Numbered from the stretch's first letter, positions 24,960 to 34,979 are shown. The stretch: 42,163 nt of DNA from Nitrospinota bacterium (GCA_009873655.1 WAIB01000022.1:1-42163), one strand, 5' to 3'. Notes: generated from the sequence alone by a model not told the origin. A program made the numbers and translations.

Positions 24960-26417
24960 TCATCTTTCTGGATAATCCTTTCCTTTCCGGAAAATTTTTT
25001 GAGCCCAGTCTTTATCTCCCAGGTTTTCTTCCAGGCTCTCGGCGAGACAGGAAAAATCCAAACCATCCTGGGCCCTCTCCTCCGCCTTCTTATAGATACG
25101 CCTGGCTCCTTCTCCATCCCCCATTTTTTCTATAAAACTTTCAGCCAAACTCAAAAGATCACAAAAGTCTTCTCCCTTGCCCTCGGCGCCAAGGTATAAC
25201 TCCCTGGCCCATTTTTCGTCATTTAATTTTGCAAAAATATTATCGGCAAGCTCATAATACTCTGAAAACTCCTTCGCCTCTTCAGCCGCTTTTTTATAAA
25301 TTTTGAATTGCCATTCTTTATTCTCAAGAATCTCCGAAACGCTTTCTGCCAGGTCACACAGCTCACGAATATTATTTGTTTTAATTTCCGCCTTCTGGAA
25401 TAATTTTTCCGCCCATTGCTTATCATTCAGGGATTCAAAAATACTGTAAGCGAGCCAATTCAGGTCCAGACTGTTTTCGACACATTTTTCCGCTTCTCGG
25501 TATATTTTGACAGCCCAATCCGTTTCATTCAGGGCAAAAACAACACTGTAAGCGAGCCAATTCAGATCCAGGCAATCTTCCGCTTTTTCCTCTGCCTTTT
25601 TGTAAACGCTTCGCGCCCAGTCCCGGTCGCCCGCCTCTACCAATTGGTCTGCCACCTGTTTGAGGTCGCATGAATCTTTGGCGCTGGCTTCAGCGGCTTT
25701 AAATTTCCGGGTGAGATATTCATCGTTGCTGATTGAATTTTCATCAAAAGAAACCGGCGGGTTCTTATTTTCTGATTGCTCCTCTTTCCTATCCGATTTG
25801 CAATATTCGATATAATGGATTTTATCCCCCGCATAAATAAAACTTTTTTCGTATTTCGATTTAGGAAGATGTTTTCTTTCATTGAGAATGCCGTTCCTGT
25901 TTTTCAGCAAGGGTTCTTCTAAAAAATATTCCAGCATTTCATGGGCATAGGTCTGGCTGTCGGTAGCAAGATAGACTCTCCCCCGGTCAGCCAGCTTTTT
26001 CGTAATTTGTTTTATCAGCCCGGGCTGGATTAACCGACGCCGGGAATGTCTTTTCTTCGGCCAGGGATCAGGGAGGTTTATATAAACGGAATCCAATTCC
26101 TCGTCTTGAAAGAGGACAGGAAGTTTTTCCCGTACATCTCCAAAAACAACCCGGATATTTTTCAGCTGGAAAGAATCAATGCGCTCTAAAAGTTTTAATA
26201 CGCAGTCCTGGGAAAAATCAATACCGACGAAATTACTTTCAGGTTCCTTCCGGGCCATGGCAATTAAGAAATCTCCCATGCCAAAACCGATTTCTAATTT
26301 TAAAGGATGGGAGTTTCCGAATTGGTTTTGCCAATCGGGATTTTCCCTAATATCCAGAAAGAAAGGATGCTCCACAGCAAAATATGCGGAAGAAGGTCTG
26401 GCGGTTAATAGTCCCAT
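24960..26417 (-). CDS. trmB: tRNA (guanine-N7)-methyltransferase fused to seven TPR-length repeats
   Basis: Residues 1 to about 205 are TrmB, which methylates G46 of tRNA: the SAM-binding LEIGFGMGDFLIAMA (about 41-55), VVFGDVREKLP, and the hallmark LPDPWPKKRHSRRRL (about 115-129). A charged linker follows, then from about residue 250 to the end come seven units of 33-34 residues. Each resembles xxLDLxxLAxSxxExLxDKxW followed by AxKIYxKAEExAE, the length and helix-turn-helix pattern of TPR or Sel1-like repeats. Ordinary TrmB is about 210-240 residues, so this 485-residue protein more than doubles it. There is no stop, frameshift or start signal at the junction, so a true fusion is the simplest reading. 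The repeats may recruit a partner or tRNA. Confidence 0.9.
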   Translation of the reverse strand: MGLLTARPSSAYFAVEHPFFLDIRENPDWQNQFGNSHPLKLEIGFGMGDFLIAMARKEPESNFVGIDFSQDCVLKLLERIDSFQLKNIRVVFGDVREKLPVLFQDEELDSVYINLPDPWPKKRHSRRRLIQPGLIKQITKKLADRGRVYLATDSQTYAHEMLEYFLEEPLLKNRNGILNERKHLPKSKYEKSFIYAGDKIHYIEYCKSDRKEEQSENKNPPVSFDENSISNDEYLTRKFKAAEASAKDSCDLKQVADQLVEAGDRDWARSVYKKAEEKAEDCLDLNWLAYSVVFALNETDWAVKIYREAEKCVENSLDLNWLAYSIFESLNDKQWAEKLFQKAEIKTNNIRELCDLAESVSEILENKEWQFKIYKKAAEEAKEFSEYYELADNIFAKLNDEKWARELYLGAEGKGEDFCDLLSLAESFIEKMGDGEGARRIYKKAEERAQDGLDFSCLAESLEENLGDKDWAQKIFRKGKDYPER

Positions 26418-26581
26418 AGCAAAAAATGGATCCTGTTAAAATTTTTTAGATTCTATTCTGTTCCTGTTAAATAGGAAACCAAATACGGGTATTTTATGAA
26501 AAGTTGACAAAAATAAGCCATATACAAATTTTAAAAATCCAAAATCAGAATCTCCTGACCCACTGGGCTTGTAAAAACTTT

Positions 26582-28690
26582 TCAATTTAAAGAATACTTT
26601 TTGTTTTCTCCTGCAAGTTGTCGGACTTTGGCAGGATCTTCGGTTGGGAATTTACAAATGTTGTTTTCACAGACATAAACAATCGTCCGTCCATCAGCCG
26701 TGGTTTTGTTTTCAAACACTGGGAAATAGGATTTTTGGTTGGGCGAAATATAACCCACTGTTTTATTCGGTAAGAATTCTTCCCGCAACATTTTTAAAAT
26801 GGCGTCTTTTTCTTTGGATTGCCCGGGACCGACCACCACCACTTCTTTTGATCTATCGAGATAAAAATCCAGGGCAATGTACATTTGCGCAAACGCGTTG
26901 TGGGCCCGGCTCATCATTTCCCCGGCAAGGGAAAAAATGGTTCTGGATTTTTCACGATAAGGTGGGTGCAGGGTGAAATTATACAACTTTAACAGGTTGA
27001 GCGCCGCTACAGCGTTGCTGTTGGGCCGGGCATTGTCTTCAAAGCGTTTGTTACGGCCGGGCAATAAACTCTCTTTTTCCTCCGAAAAATAATATCCTCC
27101 TGCTTCTTCATCCCAGAAAAGTTCATCCTGTTTTTTTTGCAGGTCATTGGCCCATCTCAGCCATTGCTCATCGAAATTGGTCTCATAAAGGTCGATCAAT
27201 CCTTGAATGAGGTAAGCATAATCATCCAGGCTTGCGGTGAACTTGGCCTCCTTTTCCCGGAACCGGCGAGCCAGTTTCCCCTTATCATAAAGATTCGCCT
27301 TGATGAATTGAGCCGATTTTTGGGCGGCTTTCAAATATTTTTCGTCTTGCAGTACTTGAGCGGCTTTCGCCATGGCACTTATCATTAATCCGTTCCACGC
27401 GGTGATGACCTTGTCGTCTTTAAACGGACGCTCGCGTTTTTCACGGTATTTTAATAATTTATCCCTTAATGTTTTTACCTCTACACCATGGCTTTCCTTC
27501 CAACTTATTTCTTTATTTATATGGAGAATATTTTTCCCTGTTTCCTCAAAATTACCGCCCGGGGTGACACCAAATAGTTTGTAGACCCGTTGATACTCCT
27601 CCCGGGTCAGCAACTCTTTAAGCTCCTTATCGGACCAGACATAATACGTCCCTTCCTCTCCCTCGCTATCCGCGTCTTCTGCGGAATAAAATCCTCCCTC
27701 TTTACAGGTCATATCTTTTAAAACATAATCGAGAACGCCACGGGCGACCGATTCGAAGTTTTCGTTTCCAGCAACCTGATAACCCTCAAGGTAAACCATT
27801 GCCAACGCGGCCTGGTCGTAGAGCATTTTTTCAAAATGCGGAACCAGCCAGAGTTCATCTGTTGAATACCGGTGGAATCCGCCTGCCAGGTGATCATAGA
27901 TTCCTCCCCGCGCCATATGCTCTAACGTAGATGTCACCATGTTTATTGCCTGCCTGTCTCCTGTCCGTTTCGCGATACGCAAAAGCAAACGCATTTTCAT
28001 GGTGGGTGGAAATTTCGGGGCAAGACCAAAACCCCCGTTTTCTTCATCGAAACTGATGCGAAATTTTTTATAAAAACCTTTCATCATCGATTCGTCCAGT
28101 GTGACCGATTGCGTGGATATACGATCCCCTGCTTCGATATATTTTCTAACCGTATCTCCCACAGCCTTTATTTTTTTTGGTTGCTCTTTCCATGCGGAAC
28201 CCAAAGCCTCAATTATTTTTATGAGTTCAGGTTTGGGGAAATAGGTACCTCCAAAGACAGGAATTTTTTCCGGAGTCATGATCACGGTCAACGGCCAGCC
28301 TCCGCGCCCGGTCATAGCCTGTACCACGTTCATGTAGAATTGATCCACATCGGGATGCTCTTCCCTGTCCACTTTTATACATATGAAATTTTTGTTCAGC
28401 ATTGCGGCGACTTCTTCGTCCTCAAAAGATTCTTTCTCAAGAACATGGCACCAGTGGCAGGTCGAATAGCCTATGCTCAAAAATACAGGTTTGTTTTGAT
28501 CGCGGGAAGCGCGCAGTGCCTCTTCACCCCATGCGTACCAATGAATGGGGTTGCTCTTATGTTGCAGCAGGTAAGGACTTTTTTCATGGATCAGGCGATT
28601 GTAGGATTTTTCAGGGAAGGCCTCGTCATAAAAAAAGAAGACCATTATCGCCATTAAAATGGGAATGAGCAGAAAGAAAAAACGCTGCAT
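26582..28690 (-). CDS. YyaL/SPATA20-type thioredoxin-domain protein (DUF255)
   Basis: A 702-residue protein with a hydrophobic N-terminus ([18 protein letters not shown], about 4-21) that anchors it or acts as a signal. The next 170 residues are the DUF255 thioredoxin-like domain: [19 protein letters not shown] then HWYAWGEEA, the CxxC motif [10 protein letters not shown] (about 66-75), and [15 protein letters not shown]. The remaining 500 residues form an alpha/alpha-barrel with similarity to glycan epimerases or hydrolases ([46 protein letters not shown]). The biochemical role of the family is unsettled. It stands alone, between trmB and a GNAT gene. Location in the periplasm is inferred from the N-terminus. 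Confidence 0.93.
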   Translation of the reverse strand: MQRFFFLLIPILMAIMVFFFYDEAFPEKSYNRLIHEKSPYLLQHKSNPIHWYAWGEEALRASRDQNKPVFLSIGYSTCHWCHVLEKESFEDEEVAAMLNKNFICIKVDREEHPDVDQFYMNVVQAMTGRGGWPLTVIMTPEKIPVFGGTYFPKPELIKIIEALGSAWKEQPKKIKAVGDTVRKYIEAGDRISTQSVTLDESMMKGFYKKFRISFDEENGGFGLAPKFPPTMKMRLLLRIAKRTGDRQAINMVTSTLEHMARGGIYDHLAGGFHRYSTDELWLVPHFEKMLYDQAALAMVYLEGYQVAGNENFESVARGVLDYVLKDMTCKEGGFYSAEDADSEGEEGTYYVWSDKELKELLTREEYQRVYKLFGVTPGGNFEETGKNILHINKEISWKESHGVEVKTLRDKLLKYREKRERPFKDDKVITAWNGLMISAMAKAAQVLQDEKYLKAAQKSAQFIKANLYDKGKLARRFREKEAKFTASLDDYAYLIQGLIDLYETNFDEQWLRWANDLQKKQDELFWDEEAGGYYFSEEKESLLPGRNKRFEDNARPNSNAVAALNLLKLYNFTLHPPYREKSRTIFSLAGEMMSRAHNAFAQMYIALDFYLDRSKEVVVVGPGQSKEKDAILKMLREEFLPNKTVGYISPNQKSYFPVFENKTTADGRTIVYVCENNICKFPTEDPAKVRQLAGENKKYSLN

Positions 28691-28940
28691 AAAATTTCCG
28701 GGAAAAGTTGTTTTTGGAAATCAGGTTAACACAAACATAAGGGGATTTTAAAGGCAGCCATCAGTCGAGGTGAATCCCAAACCCAATTAGAAATAGTTTT
28801 GCACAATCGGCCAGGGTAGCGAGTAACACATTAAACGGTTCATGGTTTTGTTGAGTCGAACTGCTTTTTTAAACTTTCCGGAAAATCAAACCTGCCCACA
28901 AGCAATCCATTGAACCTGCTTCACCGAATTTTGAAATGAT

Positions 28941-29510
28941 TCATTTCGCACAATCCCTGTTTCGAAGTTTATACGCGGTCCATTGCAGGCACTTTTTGGC
29001 ATCTTCCTGGAAAAGCTCCAATAAATCTTCCAGTTTGTTTTCTTCAAGGTTTAATGCTCCCTGCCAGAAATTTTTTTCTGTGGCATGGTGTTCGACAAAG
29101 GACAGGTTCTTTAGTTTTTTCTTTACCGTATCGTGAGCCGCGAGACAGCTAAGGGAATAAATCTGTTTCCCAAAATTTCTCAAGATATAAATGAGCGCAC
29201 AAACAATTAATAGGCGGCCAATCCCCAGATTGCGATATTTTTTGCCGACAATTATAACGTCCAGCCTCGCGTAATGGTCAGGCAAAACAGACTTGTTTAA
29301 ATTTTTTCTAATCACTATCGAAGCCGTTCCTACCGGTTGATCCTGATTATACAGGACTAAAATCTCCTCCTCGACATTGCCGTCACCGACAAGGCTGACC
29401 AGATTGGGTTCCATATAAAGAAATTGTCTGAAAAGGAGTTTATCTGCTTTGGAAAGACGGAGGTTCGGGAAAGGGCCGAGTATGTCGGTAAGTTCTGAGG
29501 TCATAATCAA
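28941..29510 (-). CDS. GNAT-family N-acetyltransferase-like protein
   Basis: A 189-residue protein whose middle matches the GNAT fold: LDVIIVGKKYRNLGIGRLLI (about 83-102) holds the R/Q-x-x-G-x-G/A acetyl-CoA motif as RNLGIG, and AAHDTVKKKLKNLSFVEHH (about 123-141) is the usual end of the domain. A helical C-terminal tail of about 45 residues follows. The start at 29510 lies 25 bases after the purM stop, so it is probably co-transcribed with purM; an ATG two codons later is equally possible. The 250 bases downstream (28691-28940) hold no supported gene. The substrate is unknown. Confidence 0.75.
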   Translation of the reverse strand: MIMTSELTDILGPFPNLRLSKADKLLFRQFLYMEPNLVSLVGDGNVEEEILVLYNQDQPVGTASIVIRKNLNKSVLPDHYARLDVIIVGKKYRNLGIGRLLIVCALIYILRNFGKQIYSLSCLAAHDTVKKKLKNLSFVEHHATEKNFWQGALNLEENKLEDLLELFQEDAKKCLQWTAYKLRNRDCAK

Positions 29511-29535
29511 TGGCTTTGCATTTCAAACCACTCAA

Positions 29536-30627
29536 TCAGGAACCACTGAAACGACTGCCTCTTCCGGTGAGTTGCTTTTGCGGGAGAAAAACTTCTTTAC
29601 CCTGAAAATCTTCTATTTGACCAATGACCTGCGAGGAAAGGTTGTGCGTTTTACAGGTTTCAGCGATAGCATCCGCTTCTTTATCACCTTCGACAATGAG
29701 ACAAAATCCGGTTCCCATATTAAAAACTTCAAACATTTCGGCCTCGCTTACCCCGCCCCTATCCTGAATGAGATTAAAAATTTCATGAACGGGCTGCAGG
29801 TTATCTATAACGAAACGAATGTTATCGCATTCCACACGATTGAGATTGCAAAACCCGCCACTGGTTATGTGGACCATAGCTTTAAGATCCATTCCTGAAT
29901 CCAACATTTCCATAACCGGTTTCACATAAATCTGTGTGGGAACCAATAAAGCTTCTCCCAGGGTCTGATCAAGAAATTCTTCGTAATCGTTAACACGGGA
30001 TTTCTGTTCCTCAAGGGTTTCCCCCAGTAAAACTCGGCGGGCCAGTGTCAGGCCGTTGGAATGAACGCCGCTCGATGCCAACCCGACAATCAGGTTCCCG
30101 GGTTTTATATCTTTTCCGGTATTGACCTTGTCCAGAGATACGTGGCCGATGCAGGCACCAATGAGGTCTATCCCGGAGATGATTTCCTTGATCTGGGAGA
30201 TTTCGCCACCGGATATGCTGATGCCGGATTGCCGTGCCCCTTCAGCCAAACCCTGGCCCAGCTGGGTAAAAACTTCCGGGTCCGTATGCGAACAGGCGAT
30301 ATAGTCCACCATGCTGACAGGCCGGGCGCCCACGCAAATGACGTCATTCACATTCATTGCCACGCAATCAATACCAATGGTGTCATAACGATTGAGCATC
30401 TCAGCGACAAGCACCTTGGTTCCGACCCCATCCGTTCCGAAGGCAATGCCTTCCCCGTTTCCAAGATCGATTACATTTGCAAAATAACCGATATCCGCGG
30501 CAAGCGGATAACGACTACTGAACTTGCGGGTCGGTAAAACATGGTTGAGCAAACCCGAAAGCGCTGTTTCTGCTCCCTGGCTGGAAACGCCGCTTTGATC
30601 GTATTGGGATTTGTCAGAATTCGTCAT
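29536..30627 (-). CDS. purM: phosphoribosylformylglycinamidine cyclo-ligase
   Basis: PurM (AIR synthase) closes the imidazole ring in purine biosynthesis, using ATP. The 363 residues include the conserved FGTDGVGTKVLVAE (about 82-95), DCVAMNVNDVICVGARP (about 106-122), GGEISQIKEI, the GLASSGVHSNGLTLARRVL block (about 187-205), HITSGGF and the C-terminal VFNMGTGFCLIVE. It is slightly longer than the usual 345 residues at both ends. A plausible sigma-70 promoter lies 33-61 bases upstream, and the GNAT-like gene follows closely. purN, its common partner, is not here. Confidence 0.96.
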   Translation of the reverse strand: MTNSDKSQYDQSGVSSQGAETALSGLLNHVLPTRKFSSRYPLAADIGYFANVIDLGNGEGIAFGTDGVGTKVLVAEMLNRYDTIGIDCVAMNVNDVICVGARPVSMVDYIACSHTDPEVFTQLGQGLAEGARQSGISISGGEISQIKEIISGIDLIGACIGHVSLDKVNTGKDIKPGNLIVGLASSGVHSNGLTLARRVLLGETLEEQKSRVNDYEEFLDQTLGEALLVPTQIYVKPVMEMLDSGMDLKAMVHITSGGFCNLNRVECDNIRFVIDNLQPVHEIFNLIQDRGGVSEAEMFEVFNMGTGFCLIVEGDKEADAIAETCKTHNLSSQVIGQIEDFQGKEVFLPQKQLTGRGSRFSGS

Positions 30628-30659
30628 TTTATTTTTCCGAACATATATTTTCGGCGGCT

Positions 30660-30688
30660 ATCATACATCGGAGAGAATTAACAAGCAA
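30660..30688 (-). promoter_or_regulatory. candidate sigma-70 promoter of purM
   Basis: On the minus strand TTGCTT (30688-30683) and TATGAT (30665-30660) are 17 bases apart. The -10 box matches consensus at five of six positions. The expected transcript would start about 26 bases before the purM ATG. A short CCGAA/TTCGG hairpin could form within that leader. Pattern match only. Confidence 0.45.
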
Positions 30689-30734
30689 TTGGGATTACAG
30701 AAAATAAAATTCCGATTCTAAAATCACACCCATT

Positions 30735-32225
30735 TTATTTAGATTGCTTCCCGGGTAAAACTGCCTTAAAAATAGAGAAAAAACAGATTGCCAGGTTAAA
30801 AGCCAGACCGATAATTCCGGAATGGATTCCGGAAACCCGGCTCCAGCCCATGGCTATCATTCCCAGGGTCACTGCCAGACCCACTATCATTCCTGTTATT
30901 ACGGTGCGGGCATTCAGCGATTTGCAATGAACGCCCAGATAAATTGCCGGCACACATTGAATCAACAATTCAAATTTGATCTTCAGCAATTGTATGAGAT
31001 TTCCTTCATAGACCAAAGCCGCCCAAACCAGGGGAATCATTAGAATCCATGTTACGGATTTCCCAATCCGGGTTAAATGGGCCTGATCGGCGTCCGGCCG
31101 GAAGGTTTGCCCATAGATATCGTGAGTGATCATGGAACTGATGCTGAGCAGGGCGGAATCCGCGGTCGACATCACCGCCGCCAGCAAAGAGGAAAAGAGG
31201 ATCACCACCAGCCAGTAACCAAAAACAGACTGTTGCATTATTTCCAGGCACATTTGCGTCAAAACGGTTTCAGAAGGAATGGTTCCACTACCCAGAAACT
31301 CTTTTTCCAGATCCGGAAGATGGGCTGCCATCAGCAGACCTATCATCACGGAAACCAGGGCGGTTACCAACGGCATGAAAGCCATCACTGCCAAAGAACG
31401 CTTTAGAGTACCCACGTTTCTCGCGGCATAAACCCTTTGGATGGCCTGGGGATAAATAGCCGCACCCAGTCCCACCAGTAAAACAAAGCTCATCCAGTTT
31501 CTGGCTCCATCGCCATCGGGAGGCTTGATTTTGTGCAGGGTATCCGGATTGCCTGCGAGTTTTTCAATCGCTTCCGGAAGACTGCCAAACTGGGAGAATG
31601 CGACTCCAATAAGAATGGTAAACCCGGCAAGCAGCATCCCGCCTTGAATCGCATCGGTCCATGCGACACTTCGCATTCCCCCCAGAGATTCATAGATCAG
31701 CATAACCAGTGCGAGACCGATCACTCCTGCCCACATGGGAATCCTCCCCTGCGAGATTCCGGCAAAAGCTGTTCCCAATGTTCGCATTTGTGCCAGTGTG
31801 AAGTTTGCTAGGGCATAAACCATAATCAGGGTCACCAGTATTCTCAAAAACTGATTCTGGTATCGATGAAAAATAAAATCACCTGGAGTCAGAAACTGGT
31901 TTTGCCGGCTCAATCGATAAAGTTGAGGTGCAAACAGCAAATAGCAGACAACGATCGCGGTCATGAAATGGACGCAAACCAGAAAACTCAATCCGTTTCT
32001 ATAAGTCGCTCCGCTGAATCCCAATAGGGTGTTTCCACTATATTGTGTTGCGTAAAGGGTTAGAAAAAGAATCGTAAAACCCAGACTGCGCCCTGCAAGG
32101 AAAAAATCCTGCATATTGTCTTTCTGCCTTTGCTTGTAGGCATAAAAACCAATGCCAAGAAGACTCAAAACATAAACGGCCACAACAACCAACGCACCCG
32201 GACCAAAAGGAAGTGCCTCAATCAT
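30735..32225 (-). CDS. sodium:solute symporter family transporter
   Basis: A 496-residue inner-membrane protein of the SSS family (PutP/PanF fold) with about 13 predicted helices. Signatures include DFFLAGRSLGFTILFLTLYA (about 38-57, the usual TM2 start), TPGDFIFHRYQNQFLR (about 105-120), WTDAIQGGMLLAGF (about 200-213) and STADSALLSISSMITHDIYG (about 350-369). A longer frame begins upstream, but ATG 32225 is inside the preceding DUF3311 gene in the overlap ATGATTGA, which is the normal coupling for this pair. Substrates of the family range from proline to pantothenate and acetate; this one is unassigned. Confidence 0.93.
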   Translation of the reverse strand: MIEALPFGPGALVVVAVYVLSLLGIGFYAYKQRQKDNMQDFFLAGRSLGFTILFLTLYATQYSGNTLLGFSGATYRNGLSFLVCVHFMTAIVVCYLLFAPQLYRLSRQNQFLTPGDFIFHRYQNQFLRILVTLIMVYALANFTLAQMRTLGTAFAGISQGRIPMWAGVIGLALVMLIYESLGGMRSVAWTDAIQGGMLLAGFTILIGVAFSQFGSLPEAIEKLAGNPDTLHKIKPPDGDGARNWMSFVLLVGLGAAIYPQAIQRVYAARNVGTLKRSLAVMAFMPLVTALVSVMIGLLMAAHLPDLEKEFLGSGTIPSETVLTQMCLEIMQQSVFGYWLVVILFSSLLAAVMSTADSALLSISSMITHDIYGQTFRPDADQAHLTRIGKSVTWILMIPLVWAALVYEGNLIQLLKIKFELLIQCVPAIYLGVHCKSLNARTVITGMIVGLAVTLGMIAMGWSRVSGIHSGIIGLAFNLAICFFSIFKAVLPGKQSK

Positions 32226-32451
32226 TATTTTCTTCCATCTCATCCGGGTCACGCCAAACCCGGACAATCACAAAGGCAGTGAACAGGCTCGCAAGGATAC
32301 TGACTGAAACAGCAAATACAGCCCAGGCGGGAATCCCAAACCAGTTTCCTGTTATGGGCCACACGGGTACCATGGCCAGAAACAGGATAAAAATTCCAAA
32401 ACCCACCCAGGGTTTTCGGATGGGATCTTTAAAACTATTTTGATCTTTCAT
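32218..32451 (-). CDS. DUF3311-type small membrane protein, partner of the SSS transporter
   Basis: A 77-residue protein with two hydrophobic segments (VGFGIFILFLAMVPVWP, about 16-32, and WAVFAVSVSILASLFTAFVIV, about 43-63). Small two-helix proteins of this kind (DUF3311) are commonly encoded just before SSS-family permeases. Its stop overlaps the permease ATG by 8 bases, so the two are translationally coupled. Likely a subunit or stability partner; the family role is not settled. Confidence 0.8.
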   Translation of the reverse strand: MKDQNSFKDPIRKPWVGFGIFILFLAMVPVWPITGNWFGIPAWAVFAVSVSILASLFTAFVIVRVWRDPDEMEENND

Positions 32452-32500
32452 TCAGTTAAAATACTTTTGTAAATTTTTTCAAAAATTTAAAATACCATTA

Positions 32501-33919
32501 ATGCTATTCAACTCGCTCACATTTGTCGTTTTCTTCGCTGTCATACTCGGCCTGCATTACACGGTTTCATCCTGGCGGATACAAAAATCCATACTCCTTA
32601 TTGCAAGTTACCTTTTTTACGCGGCATGGAATCCTCCCTTTGTCATTTTGCTCTGGATATCCACTCTGGTTGACTGGTATGCGGCCAAAGCTCTCGCGAA
32701 AGAAGAGGTACAAATAAAGCGACGAATATTATTATCTATCAGTCTTGGGGTGAATCTGGGTCTTCTCGGTTTTTTTAAATACGGTGAGTTTCTCCTGGAA
32801 AACTTTATAGAACTCCTCAACCTTTTCGGACTTTCTTACACTCCCCAGAAACTGGATATCATACTCCCCGTGGGCATTTCATTTTACACATTTCAAACGC
32901 TCTCATATACCCTTGACGTTTATTTTAAAAAGGCGGAGCGCTGTCATTCGTTTCTGGACTTCGCGCTTTACGTAACTTTTTTTCCGCAGTTGGTAGCCGG
33001 ACCCATTGTCAGGGCCAAAGACTTTCTTCCCCAGTGCGAAGAACCCAAAAGGGCAACTCGCGATCAGTTCGGTTGGGGACTTTACTTCGTCACCCTTGGC
33101 CTGTTCCAAAAAGTGGTTCTCGCTGACGGAATGCTGTCATCCGCTGCGGATACGGTATTCAATTCAAAAGGGGAGTCCCTGTACATTGTAGATGCATGGC
33201 TGGGTTTACTGGCTTTTTCCGCACAGATTTTTTGCGATTTTGCCGGTTACTCCACCTGCGCCATCGGCGTGGCGTTATGTCTGGGTTTTATATTGCCGGA
33301 TAATTTTCGATCTCCCTACGCCGCAATCGGATTTTCAGATTTCTGGCGGCGATGGCACATCACCCTTTCCAGCTGGTTGCGGGACTATCTTTACATCCCC
33401 ATGGGGGGAAATCGTCATGGGACATCGCGAACTTTGTTAAATCTCATGTTTACCATGTTCATCGGTGGACTCTGGCATGGGGCTTCCTGGACTTTCATCG
33501 CATGGGGAATTCTTCACGCGGTTTATCTTGTCATTGAACATTTGCTGCGACAAAAATTCCCGGATGTGCAATGGGTGAAAGCCAAGGCAGGGAGGCTGTT
33601 TTTAACGGGCATAACTTTTATATTGGTCAGTATTTCCTGGGTTTTCTTTCGTGCCGGAGACTTTCCCGCGGCATGGATGATGCTGGGCTCCCTTTTTAAT
33701 TTCAACGGAGTGCAGTTACTGCCTACGTTGGAGATGATCCAGGTAACCCTCGTTGTCGGCGCCCTGCTTGGAACCCATTGGTATTTACATGAAAAACGGC
33801 TGGAACACGCGATGCAGGAAATGCCTGCATGGTGGGTGGTGGTCATCTGGACTGCCATGTTATTTGGATTAATTATAATGCAGGGAGGGGCAAATGCCTT
33901 CATCTACTTCCAGTTTTAA
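32501..33919 (+). CDS. MBOAT family O-acyltransferase (AlgI/DltB-like)
   Basis: A 472-residue inner-membrane acyltransferase with about 10-12 helices. The family landmarks are ILPVGISFYTFQTLSYTLDV (about 121-140), FFPQLVAGPIVRA (about 160-172), DNFRSPYAAIGFSDFWRRWH (about 267-286), WLRDYLYIPMGGNR (about 292-305) and GGLWHGASW (322-330), where His326 is the expected catalytic His. It passes an acyl group across the membrane to an extracytoplasmic acceptor. The next gene starts 26 bases before its end with a strong ribosome site and encodes an SGNH-like protein, the pairing seen in alginate and other polysaccharide O-acetylation systems. The acceptor polymer cannot be told. Confidence 0.94.
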   Translation: MLFNSLTFVVFFAVILGLHYTVSSWRIQKSILLIASYLFYAAWNPPFVILLWISTLVDWYAAKALAKEEVQIKRRILLSISLGVNLGLLGFFKYGEFLLENFIELLNLFGLSYTPQKLDIILPVGISFYTFQTLSYTLDVYFKKAERCHSFLDFALYVTFFPQLVAGPIVRAKDFLPQCEEPKRATRDQFGWGLYFVTLGLFQKVVLADGMLSSAADTVFNSKGESLYIVDAWLGLLAFSAQIFCDFAGYSTCAIGVALCLGFILPDNFRSPYAAIGFSDFWRRWHITLSSWLRDYLYIPMGGNRHGTSRTLLNLMFTMFIGGLWHGASWTFIAWGILHAVYLVIEHLLRQKFPDVQWVKAKAGRLFLTGITFILVSISWVFFRAGDFPAAWMMLGSLFNFNGVQLLPTLEMIQVTLVVGALLGTHWYLHEKRLEHAMQEMPAWWVVVIWTAMLFGLIIMQGGANAFIYFQF

Positions 33920-34979
33920 AACATACGAACTCACGCGGATCATTCCCAGGCACCACTGGTTGCTGCTAGCCGTTCTTACAATTGTTTTTACCGGTTTATC
34001 GACGTTGGGCTGGGAGATACATGTCCGCAGTATCGGGTACGCGCCTGCGCTCAATGACACCGAAGATTTATGGGCCAGTCGCCGGACTATTGTTGACGCG
34101 GAACCCCACCGAACCGTTTTGATTGGTTCTTCAAGAATCCTCTTCGACTTTGATATGGATGTTTATGAAAAAGAATTTGGAAATCGTCCCCTGCAACTCG
34201 CCACTGTGGGCACCAATCCCGGTCCTTACCTTGAAGACCTTGCAAACCATTCCCATTATTCGGGCACGGTTATTGTGGGCGTGGTGCCTGGACTTTTCTT
34301 CGCCCCGGGAGGGCCTCCGATGAAGAGTCCGCAAAATCATTTAAAACGTTTTCGCGATTGGAGTCCTACGCAAAAGTTCAGTCACCAGGTATCCCGGATC
34401 ATGGAAAAATGGTTCGCGTTTTTAAATGACAGCGACCTGACCCTCAATCAACTTTTACTTGATCTTAAAATTCCCAATCGGAAAAATGTAAAAACCAAAC
34501 CCGAACTGCCGCCTTACTTCCACGAAGTCGACGAAGAAAGGCAAGGCGGTATGACCGAGTTTGCAGCAAAAAATATTCCGCTGCAAAAACGTATTCAGCA
34601 AATCTGGATTCCCTTATTCACCCCTCCTCCACCACCCAAAGGAAAATCAGCGGAGGAGGCAAAAGCCGATTTTAATAAAGCAGTCGAAACCATTTTGAAA
34701 AACACCAAAACCCATGTTGACAAAATCCGCAAAAAAGGAGGGAAGGTCCTCTTTCTCCGTTTGCCTTCGACTGAACATTTACGCGAAATGGAAAATAAGT
34801 TTACGCCAAGAAAACAATTCTGGGACCGTATCCTCAAAACCACTGGAGCACCGGGAATCCATTTTGAAGACTATGAGGAACTTAAAGGCTTTGATTGCCC
34901 GGAATGGTCTCATCTCAACCGTCAGGACGCCACCGAATTCACCAAACGGCTGATGCCGATTTTGAGAGGGGTGCTTTAA
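33894..34979 (+). CDS. SGNH-like membrane-anchored protein, partner of the MBOAT
   Basis: A 361-residue protein with one N-terminal membrane helix (HWLLLAVLTIVFTGLSTLGW, about 21-40) and a periplasmic domain. The motif VLIGSSRILFDFD (about 75-87) resembles SGNH block I with the nucleophile Ser79, and EWSHLNRQDATEF near the C-terminus (His340) resembles block V. The gene overlaps the MBOAT gene by 26 bases and has a strong ribosome site (GGGAGGGG). By analogy with AlgJ/AlgX-type proteins, it would take the acyl group exported by the MBOAT and place it on a surface polymer. A Pro-rich stretch (PPPPP, about 242-247) lies between subdomains. Catalytic Asp is not clearly identified. Confidence 0.75.
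   Translation: MPSSTSSFKTYELTRIIPRHHWLLLAVLTIVFTGLSTLGWEIHVRSIGYAPALNDTEDLWASRRTIVDAEPHRTVLIGSSRILFDFDMDVYEKEFGNRPLQLATVGTNPGPYLEDLANHSHYSGTVIVGVVPGLFFAPGGPPMKSPQNHLKRFRDWSPTQKFSHQVSRIMEKWFAFLNDSDLTLNQLLLDLKIPNRKNVKTKPELPPYFHEVDEERQGGMTEFAAKNIPLQKRIQQIWIPLFTPPPPPKGKSAEEAKADFNKAVETILKNTKTHVDKIRKKGGKVLFLRLPSTEHLREMENKFTPRKQFWDRILKTTGAPGIHFEDYEELKGFDCPEWSHLNRQDATEFTKRLMPILRGVL

Noticed and set aside
28109-28657. 182-codon plus-strand frame inside the YyaL gene
   Set aside because: Antisense shadow: no ribosome site, no family, and the minus-strand gene is full length.
28691-28940. Possible tRNA or small RNA in the gap
   Set aside because: No cloverleaf with a TTCGANNC loop or CCA end could be found; no CRISPR-like spaced repeats anywhere in the window.
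30061-30537. 158-codon plus-strand frame inside purM
   Set aside because: Antisense shadow of purM.
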